DNA of 64,000 nucleotides from the NCBI RefSeq assembly GCF_000687455.2, contig NZ_JGVW01000047.1:1-64000 (forward strand), given 5' to 3'. Below the pieces are notes generated by a model, which searched no databases, had not been told where the DNA came from, and saw nothing but the letters and a program-made list of their open reading frames with translations. A program made the position numbers and the translations under genes. This stretch comes from Burkholderia sp. lig30. Its GTDB lineage: Bacteria; Pseudomonadota; Gammaproteobacteria; Burkholderiales; Burkholderiaceae. Shown piece after piece: positions 58,565-64,000 of this stretch (the first letter of the stretch is position 1; the number at the start of each line of letters is the position of its first letter).

Positions 58565-59917
58565 ATGCGGATCGAGAAACCGCTTTGGCATGAAGGCCTC
58601 ATCCTGACGCAGCAGCATTTCCAGCAGCAGGAGCGGTGGGCCGGATTCGCGCTACGTCAATTCACCTCCGCGTCGCTCGCGGAGCCGTGGGGCACGCTCG
58701 CCGTCGAGGTCGACGAGGAAGCGCTGGCGACGGGGCGCCTGAAGTTCAGTCGCCTGAAGCTATGCTTTCCCGACGGCACCCCGATCGATACGGCCGTCGC
58801 GGATGCGCTGCCGCCCGCGCGCGATCTCACGCAGGGTGTGCCTGCCGATGTTCAAAGCGTCGTGGTGCTCGCGGCGCTCGCGCTGCCGGATGCGAACGGC
58901 AACAACTGCCGCCTGGACGACACCCCGCTGGCGCGGCCTCGCCGCACCTATCGGGAATTCGCGAAGGTCGCGGACCTGAACGGAACCGGGGAGAGCGAGA
59001 TCGCCGCGGAGCGTCACGCGCTGCGCATGCTGTTCGACTTCGAGCCGCACGCGGACGACACGGTCTGCGCGATCGCGCGTCTTACCCGCGCAGCCAGCGG
59101 CCAATTCGAGATCGACCGCCGATTCGTGCCGCCTTGCCTGACGCTCGCGAGCCATCCGCTTCACCTCGAGCGCGTCAACCGTCTTGCGGACATCCTTCAG
59201 GCCAGGAGCCTCGCGCTGGGCGCGCGCCGCAGCGAGCGTCTCGAACGTGTCGCCGAATATGGCGTCGCCGACGTGCAACTGTTCTGGCTGCTTCATTGCA
59301 TCCATGCGGCGTGGCCGCAATTTCGGCTGTATGCGACCCACCCGGCACGATCGCCCGAGCACCTGTACGCCACGCTCGCGCAACTGGCCAGCGCACTGAT
59401 GACGTTTTCGACGGGCGCGCAGCTCGCGGACATTCCGGCGTACGACCATGCGCGCGCCGACGAGGTGTTCGCGGCCCTCGAATCGACGATTCGGGATCTG
59501 CTCGACGCGATCATTCCGTCGCGGGTGGTCTCGATCGGCCTGACGCGCAAGGGGCCGACGGCGTGGACCGGCCACTTCCTCGACGAGCGCATCGTCGAAG
59601 GCGCAGCGGACTGGTACCTGTCGGTCAGCGCGCCGATGCCGGCGTTCGAGCTTGTCGAGCAGTTCCCGCTGCTCTGCAAGATCGGCGCGCCCGACGATGT
59701 CGAGCACATCGTCAATTCGGCGTTGCCCGGCGTCCCGCTCAAGGCGGTGCAGCGCGTGCCGGCCGCGATTCCCGTGCGCCTCGACAACCACTACTTCGCG
59801 CTCGATTCGACCAGCGCCGCATACGAGAAGATGCTCGCTGCTCGAGCGTGTCAGATCTATCTGCCGGCGTCGGTGCCCGACGCCTCGCTCGAACTCTATG
59901 CGGTGCTGCGCTCATGA
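58565..59917 (+). CDS. tssK: T6SS baseplate protein TssK (ImpJ/VasE)
   Basis: 450 aa. Family opening KPLWHEGLILTQQHFQQQERW and C-terminal YLSVSAPMPAFELVEQFPLLCKIG then FALDSTSAAYEKMLAARACQIYLP. TssK is a trimeric adaptor linking the baseplate wedges to the TssL/TssM membrane complex. First gene of the right arm; stop overlaps tssL (ATGA). The leader has no strong Shine-Dalgarno sequence. Confidence 0.95.
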   Translation: MRIEKPLWHEGLILTQQHFQQQERWAGFALRQFTSASLAEPWGTLAVEVDEEALATGRLKFSRLKLCFPDGTPIDTAVADALPPARDLTQGVPADVQSVVVLAALALPDANGNNCRLDDTPLARPRRTYREFAKVADLNGTGESEIAAERHALRMLFDFEPHADDTVCAIARLTRAASGQFEIDRRFVPPCLTLASHPLHLERVNRLADILQARSLALGARRSERLERVAEYGVADVQLFWLLHCIHAAWPQFRLYATHPARSPEHLYATLAQLASALMTFSTGAQLADIPAYDHARADEVFAALESTIRDLLDAIIPSRVVSIGLTRKGPTAWTGHFLDERIVEGAADWYLSVSAPMPAFELVEQFPLLCKIGAPDDVEHIVNSALPGVPLKAVQRVPAAIPVRLDNHYFALDSTSAAYEKMLAARACQIYLPASVPDASLELYAVLRS

Positions 59918-60645
59918 ACGCCCTGACCCACAGCTTTTCCGAAGCCGCCGCGACGAACGACGTGCGTGGCACCGGCCGCGTTGCCGGCGCGGGCATCCGC
60001 GACCTGCTGCGCGACACGGCGCTGCTCGTGACGACGCTCGTGCCCGGCGGGCACGTGGAGGATGCCGGCGCGTTGCGCGAACGCTGCGTGCAGCTCGTCG
60101 ACGCGTTCTCGAGCGCGCTGCAGCGCCGGGGCTATCCGGACGACGTGCGGAAGGACGCGCTCGTCGCGCAGTGCGGGCTGCTCGACGAAACGGCGTTGCG
60201 GCACCTGCCGGTCGACAGCCGGCCCGGCTGGGAACAGCGGCCGCTTCAGGTCGAGCGATTCAGCCTGCACGATGCCGGCGAGCGGGTGTTCGATCGCCTC
60301 GACGCGCGGATGCGTGAAACGTCGCCGCATGTCGACCTGCTCGAGTGTTATGCGGCGATTCTCGGCATGGGATTCGCCGGCCGCTACGCGCGTGAAGGCG
60401 AAGCGAAGCGCACCGACCTGATCGCTTCGCTCAACGCGAAGCTCGAAAATCTGCACGCGTCGTCCGCGCGCCCGTTCGTCGCGGATCGTGTCGAACGCCG
60501 TTTCTCCGACTGGCTTTACCGTCTTTCGCCGTGGGCCATCGCCGGGCTCGCCTTCGTTGCCGCGGCGATCGCTTGGGGCATCTGGTCGACCGCGCTCGAC
60601 CTGCAGCTCGCGCATCTGGCGCCGATGAAGGACATCCGCCCGTGA
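59914..60645 (+). CDS. tssL: T6SS inner-membrane protein TssL (DotU)
   Basis: 243 aa. Cytoplasmic DotU domain (IRDLLRDTALLVTTLV; KDALVAQCGLLDETALRHLP; VDLLECYAAILGMGFAGRY) and a single C-terminal membrane helix (WAIAGLAFVAAAIAWGIW). There is no peptidoglycan-binding extension in this protein; the OmpA-like gene that overlaps its stop (GTGA) probably supplies that function. Forms the membrane complex with TssM and TssJ. Confidence 0.95.
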   Translation: MNALTHSFSEAAATNDVRGTGRVAGAGIRDLLRDTALLVTTLVPGGHVEDAGALRERCVQLVDAFSSALQRRGYPDDVRKDALVAQCGLLDETALRHLPVDSRPGWEQRPLQVERFSLHDAGERVFDRLDARMRETSPHVDLLECYAAILGMGFAGRYAREGEAKRTDLIASLNAKLENLHASSARPFVADRVERRFSDWLYRLSPWAIAGLAFVAAAIAWGIWSTALDLQLAHLAPMKDIRP

Positions 60646-62498
60646 CGTCCGACCTGCCGGCCCAGGCCGCGGCCATGCCCGGGAAGCGTGATGACGGTCG
60701 CGAGTGGCTCGGCTATCCGCTTCGCGCGATGGTCGCGTTCGCGGCCCTGCTGGCGCTCGCCGTCGTGTGGCTCGTGCTGCCGGCCGGGCGCGGCGCGGCA
60801 TGGACGTTCTCGACGGCCATCGGAATCGGGGCGCTCGCGCTTCTGTGGTGGCGCACCCGCCTGCTTTCCCGCGTCCGGGAACGAAGCGCACACGTGCTCG
60901 CGGCGCTGGGAAGCGCGACCGCCGACATTCCCGTGACCGTGCGCACGCGCATGCCGCTCGTGCTACTGACGGGAGACGGCCTGCCGGCACTGTTCGATCG
61001 CGATGGAGAGAAGCGCTTCGCCCATGTCGGCAACGGTGCGATCTGGCTTCGCATCGACCGGCCGCAGGATCTGCCCCAACTCGCTGTCGCGGTGAGGCAG
61101 TGGCGCGACGGTCTCGCGCCAGATGGCATCGTGCTGTCGGTCGCACCTGCGCTGCACTCGAGCGCGGACATGCTGACGCAGAAATCACGCGCCGTGCGTC
61201 AGGCGGTTGCCGACGCGTCCCGCATGCTCGGCGCCAAACTGCCCGGCTATGTCGCGGTCTACCAGCGGTTGACGCCCGACGGACCTTCCGGCGCCGTCAA
61301 CGAAGCCGCCCTGGGCGGCGCAACGACCGGGCACGCCGATCTCGCGATGCCCCAGTGGTACGGCATATCGTCGGCCACGCGCCTCGCGGACGCCCCGGGA
61401 GCATCCCCCCTGGAAAGCACGCTGCGCTTCGAGCAAGTCGTCGGCGCGGCCGAAGACGAGGTCCGGCGAAACGCGGGCGACCGCGCGACGGCGATCCGCG
61501 CCGCGGCGCTGGCGTCGATCGTCGGATGGACCCGGCAAGTCGTGCTCGGCCCGCTCACCGATCGGCAGCAGCCCGCCGCGCCGTGGCCGCTGTTCGGCGC
61601 AGGCTGGCTCGATTGCGGTCCCGCGAGCGGGCCGGACACGCCGTGGGAACGCGACGTCGCGCGGCGAACCCGGGTGACACGCGCGGAGGCCGCCGCCTCG
61701 CCGCTGCCGTGGCCGCTGCCGCAGCCGCTGATCGAGGCGATGCCGCGGCGGCGCTGGGCCTCGCCTCGCACGGCCGCCTTCGCCCACGCGCTTGCGTTGC
61801 TTGCCTGCGCGGCCACCGTGGCGTTCTGGTGCGCGGCAAAAAACAACGAGGCGCTGCTGGCGCGCGTCGGCGCGGATCTGAGCCGCTATTCGGCGATCCC
61901 CGCCGCGCACGACGCATCGAAGCGGGACGCGCTAAAAGCGCTCGTGGCCGATCGGGACCAGCTCGACCGCTACGCTCGCGCTGGCGTGCCGCTGCGCCTG
62001 TCGTTCGGAATGTACCGGGGCACGGCGCTGATGGCGGCGCTCGACGACGCGATCGCGTCCTATGTTCCGCCCCCGCCTCCGCCGGCCGTCGTGACGCTCG
62101 ACAGCATGTCGCTGTTCGACAGCGGCAAGTCGCAATTGAAGCCGGGCTCGACGCGCGCGATGGTCGGCGCGCTCGACATGATCAAGGCGCATCCGGACAA
62201 GCGGATTCTCGTCGCGGGCCACACCGACGACGTCGGCAATGCCGACAACAACCTGAAACTGTCGATCGCGCGCGCCGGCGCGGTGCGCGACTGGCTGACC
62301 GATGCGTCGGGCATGCCGGCCACGCAGTTCGCGATCCAGGGATACGGGGATATGCGCCCCATTGCGGGCAATGCGTCGCCGGAGGGGCGCGCGCAGAACC
62401 GGCGCGTGGAGATCACGCTGGTGCCCGACGCGCCGCCGAAGGAAGTCCCGCCGCGCCGCGACGGAAGCGCCACGGGCGCGAGCGACGCAGGGAAATGA
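60642..62498 (+). CDS. T6SS OmpA-family peptidoglycan-anchoring membrane protein
   Basis: 618 aa from the GTG at 60642, which overlaps the tssL stop; ATG 60674 is an alternative. Two N-terminal helices (about 29-47 and 53-70), a cytoplasmic region of about 330 residues without a recognised domain, a third helix (about 412-432), then a periplasmic OmpA domain (about 505-610). The OmpA domain has FDSGKSQLKP, GHTDDVGN, IARAGAVRDWL and GRAQNRRVEITL, including the Asp and Arg that bind diaminopimelate. It likely ties the secretion complex to the cell wall. Confidence 0.9.
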   Translation: MTSDLPAQAAAMPGKRDDGREWLGYPLRAMVAFAALLALAVVWLVLPAGRGAAWTFSTAIGIGALALLWWRTRLLSRVRERSAHVLAALGSATADIPVTVRTRMPLVLLTGDGLPALFDRDGEKRFAHVGNGAIWLRIDRPQDLPQLAVAVRQWRDGLAPDGIVLSVAPALHSSADMLTQKSRAVRQAVADASRMLGAKLPGYVAVYQRLTPDGPSGAVNEAALGGATTGHADLAMPQWYGISSATRLADAPGASPLESTLRFEQVVGAAEDEVRRNAGDRATAIRAAALASIVGWTRQVVLGPLTDRQQPAAPWPLFGAGWLDCGPASGPDTPWERDVARRTRVTRAEAAASPLPWPLPQPLIEAMPRRRWASPRTAAFAHALALLACAATVAFWCAAKNNEALLARVGADLSRYSAIPAAHDASKRDALKALVADRDQLDRYARAGVPLRLSFGMYRGTALMAALDDAIASYVPPPPPPAVVTLDSMSLFDSGKSQLKPGSTRAMVGALDMIKAHPDKRILVAGHTDDVGNADNNLKLSIARAGAVRDWLTDASGMPATQFAIQGYGDMRPIAGNASPEGRAQNRRVEITLVPDAPPKEVPPRRDGSATGASDAGK

Positions 62499-62512
62499 GC
62501 AGCCGGTTTAGC

Positions 62513-62533
62513 CCCGAAGCGTCTTGCTTCGGG
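62513..62533 (+). other. First hairpin in the hcp leader
   Basis: 8-bp stem CCCGAAGC/GCTTCGGG with loop GTCTT, 15 bp after the OmpA-like gene's stop. No T-run follows. It is paired with a second, stronger hairpin at 62542-62562. Confidence 0.7.
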
Positions 62534-62541
62534 ATTGTGAG

Positions 62542-62562
62542 GCCCGGGGGATGCCCCCGGGC
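62542..62562 (+). other. Second hairpin in the hcp leader
   Basis: Perfect 9-bp G/C stem GCCCGGGGG/CCCCCGGGC with loop ATG, 31 bp before the hcp ATG and just upstream of its A/G-rich ribosome site. It may stabilise a processed hcp transcript or block read-through. Confidence 0.7.
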
Positions 62563-62593
62563 GATGGCGTAGTAAAAGAAAAAGGAGTGAACG

Positions 62594-63079
62594 ATGGCAA
62601 TTCCGGCCTATATGTGGCTCAAGGACGATGGCGGCGCCGACATCAAGGGTTCGGTGACGGTTCAGGGCCGTGAAGGCAGCGTCGAACTCGTCGCGTTCGA
62701 TCATGGCGTGCATATTCCGACCGACGGCAACACCGGCAAGCTGACCGGCACGCGCATACACCTGCCGATCATGTTGACGAAGGAAACGGATGCCGCGACG
62801 CCGTATCTCTACAAGGCCGTGACAAGCGGCCAGACGCTGAAGTCGGTCGAGATCAAGTGGTACAAGATCGACGACGCGGGCAAGGAGCAGGAGTACTTCA
62901 ACACGAAGCTCGACAACGTGAAGATCGTCGCGGTCAAGCCGAAGATGCACGACATCAAGAACCCCGGCTTCGAAAAGCACAACCACCTCGAGAACGTCGA
63001 GCTTCGCTACGAAACGATCACCTGGTCGTACAAGGACGGCAACATCATCCACAAGGATACGTGGAACGAGCGCTCCTGA
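62594..63079 (+). CDS. hcp: T6SS tube protein Hcp
   Basis: 161 aa. Hcp1-type beta barrel: AYMWLKDDGGADIKGSV, SVELVAFDHGVHIPTD, HLPIMLTKETDAATPYLYKAV, VELRYETITWSYKDGNIIH (each a separate block). It polymerises into the inner tube and can carry effectors in its lumen. AAAGGAG is well placed before the ATG. Two hairpins in the 95-bp leader suggest separate post-transcriptional control, fitting the high Hcp levels needed. Confidence 0.97.
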   Translation: MAIPAYMWLKDDGGADIKGSVTVQGREGSVELVAFDHGVHIPTDGNTGKLTGTRIHLPIMLTKETDAATPYLYKAVTSGQTLKSVEIKWYKIDDAGKEQEYFNTKLDNVKIVAVKPKMHDIKNPGFEKHNHLENVELRYETITWSYKDGNIIHKDTWNERS

Positions 63080-63221
63080 TATCCGGGCCGTGCGGCGGAA
63101 GCGGTCTGCCTCCGCCGTCTGCCGGTTCGTTTGCCGGCCCGCGCGTCGGGCTGGCCTTTTTCCACCCGGGAGCGGGCGGTCCGCATGACCGCCGACGCCC
63201 TTTCCATGACCTGGCTTCGAC

Positions 63222-64000
63222 ATGACTTTGCGCGACGACCGAAGGAAATCCCCGTGGGATACCACTCACCTGCTCCGCCGACTCAATCCGCATTGCGCGC
63301 AGGCGCTCGAGGCGGCCGCGAGTCTTTGTCAAACCAGGCTGGCAGACGAGATCACCGTCGAGCACTGGCTGCTGAAGCTCATTGCGGCGGAAGACGGGGA
63401 CATTCCGGCCATCCTGCGGCACTACGGGATCGATGGCGACGCCGTCTGGGATGCGCTGATCGCCGCGATCGACCACCTGCCCCGCAACCTGCGGGGCAAG
63501 CCCGCGCTGTCGCCCCAACTGGCGGCCGTCCTGCAGGATGCGTGGCTGCATGCGTCCACCGATGCGGACGATGCAATCATCCGGTCCGGCAACCTGCTGC
63601 AGGCGATCGCGGATGCGCCGCACGTGCTGCGCGCGCAGCACGCCTGGCCGCTGCTGTCCGTGAGCAGCGCGCAGATCCGGCGTCTGCTGCCCCGGCTGGG
63701 CGTGCGATCCTGTGAAGACCGGCCGGATGAACCGGAAGCGGAAACCGCCGCACCGGTCGCTTCGTCCGAGTCCATCACTTTCGACGTCCCGTCGTCCGTT
63801 CCGGCAGCCGCCGGAACGCGGGCAACCCGGCCTGACGCCGGCACCCCGACGGTCGAAGGATCTTCCGGCGGGAACAATACCGCTCTGGGCGGAGACGACG
63901 CCCTCACCCGCTTCGCGATCGACCTCACGGACAAGGCCCGCGGCGGCAGGATCGATCCGGTGTTCGGCCGCGATCGCGAAATCCAGCAGATGGTCGACGT
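63222..64000 (+). CDS. tssH: T6SS AAA+ ATPase TssH (ClpV), N-terminal part (cut by window end)
   Basis: About 259 residues visible. Start at ATG 63222 (MTLRDDRRKSPWDTTHLLRR). The N domain has LNPHCAQALEAAASLCQTR and ITVEHWLLKLIAAEDGD, the sheath-binding fold of ClpV. A Pro/Ala/Thr-rich linker (about 165-225) precedes the D1 start LTDKARGGRIDPVFGRDREIQ. ClpV disassembles contracted TssBC sheaths for reuse. No strong ribosome site precedes the ATG, and 142 bp separate it from hcp. Confidence 0.92.
   Translation, partial: MTLRDDRRKSPWDTTHLLRRLNPHCAQALEAAASLCQTRLADEITVEHWLLKLIAAEDGDIPAILRHYGIDGDAVWDALIAAIDHLPRNLRGKPALSPQLAAVLQDAWLHASTDADDAIIRSGNLLQAIADAPHVLRAQHAWPLLSVSSAQIRRLLPRLGVRSCEDRPDEPEAETAAPVASSESITFDVPSSVPAAAGTRATRPDAGTPTVEGSSGGNNTALGGDDALTRFAIDLTDKARGGRIDPVFGRDREIQQMVD

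Noticed and set aside
63080-63221. A possible tssE or other small gene between hcp and tssH
   Set aside because: The 142-bp gap is too short for TssE and shows only a weak G/C stem around 63090-63120. tssE may be beyond the window.

Overview
The window is GC-rich (about two-thirds G+C), tightly packed Gram-negative DNA with strongly GC-biased third codon positions. The mix of three-gene efflux systems, a Burkholderia-type trimeric porin, MocR/AraC/LysR/TetR regulators, a sulfonate-use island and a full type VI secretion system (T6SS) points to a Burkholderia, probably the B. cepacia complex and possibly a secondary chromosome. That assignment is inference from gene content and codon bias. No rRNA, tRNA, insertion sequence or CRISPR array was recognised.

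Layout. 1-3897: the end of an RND efflux adaptor, its outer-membrane channel, and a metal-type two-component pair. 3999-8800: a DUF2970 protein, a LysE exporter, a divergent AraC regulator/SDR pair separated by a 7-bp repeat array, an OsmE-like lipoprotein and an AI-2E-family permease. 8906-12066: a TetR repressor with two matching palindromic operators, which appear to control an electrophile-defence operon (small unknown protein, DJ-1/PfpI protein, Old Yellow Enzyme). 12317-15828: a MocR regulator, an exported HAF-repeat protein and an AhpD-like protein. 16032-21320: a self-contained TetR-adaptor-ATPase-permease-channel ABC efflux operon with 4-bp overlaps. 21504-24261: a porin and a squalene/phytoene synthase-like enzyme.

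24440-36487 is a sulfur island. A LysR regulator is divergent from an unusual fusion of a thiol dioxygenase with four rhodanese domains. It is followed by an SfnB-like flavoprotein, an SsuD-like monooxygenase, a class II aldolase, a sulfonate-type ABC transporter with two binding proteins, and a membrane-anchored cytochrome c.

36674-64000 is a T6SS locus with two divergent arms around an AT-rich control region (57978-58564). The left arm reads tssB-tssC-vgrG-DUF4123 adaptor-MIX effector-three tandem small membrane proteins-PAAR-unknown membrane protein-tssM-tssA-tssF-tssG-tssJ. The right arm reads tssK-tssL-OmpA-like protein-hcp-tssH (cut by the window end). tssE was not found and may lie beyond position 64000.

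The most interesting part is 47063-49467. Three tandem paralogous membrane proteins, most likely immunity proteins, lie behind a VasX/MIX-like effector. The two distal copies are each preceded by a short remnant whose last codons match the effector's C-terminus and keep the same stop-4 nt-ATG junction. This looks like a fossil record of successive effector replacement, with old immunity genes retained. The three paralogs share near-identical ends but have a divergent central membrane segment.
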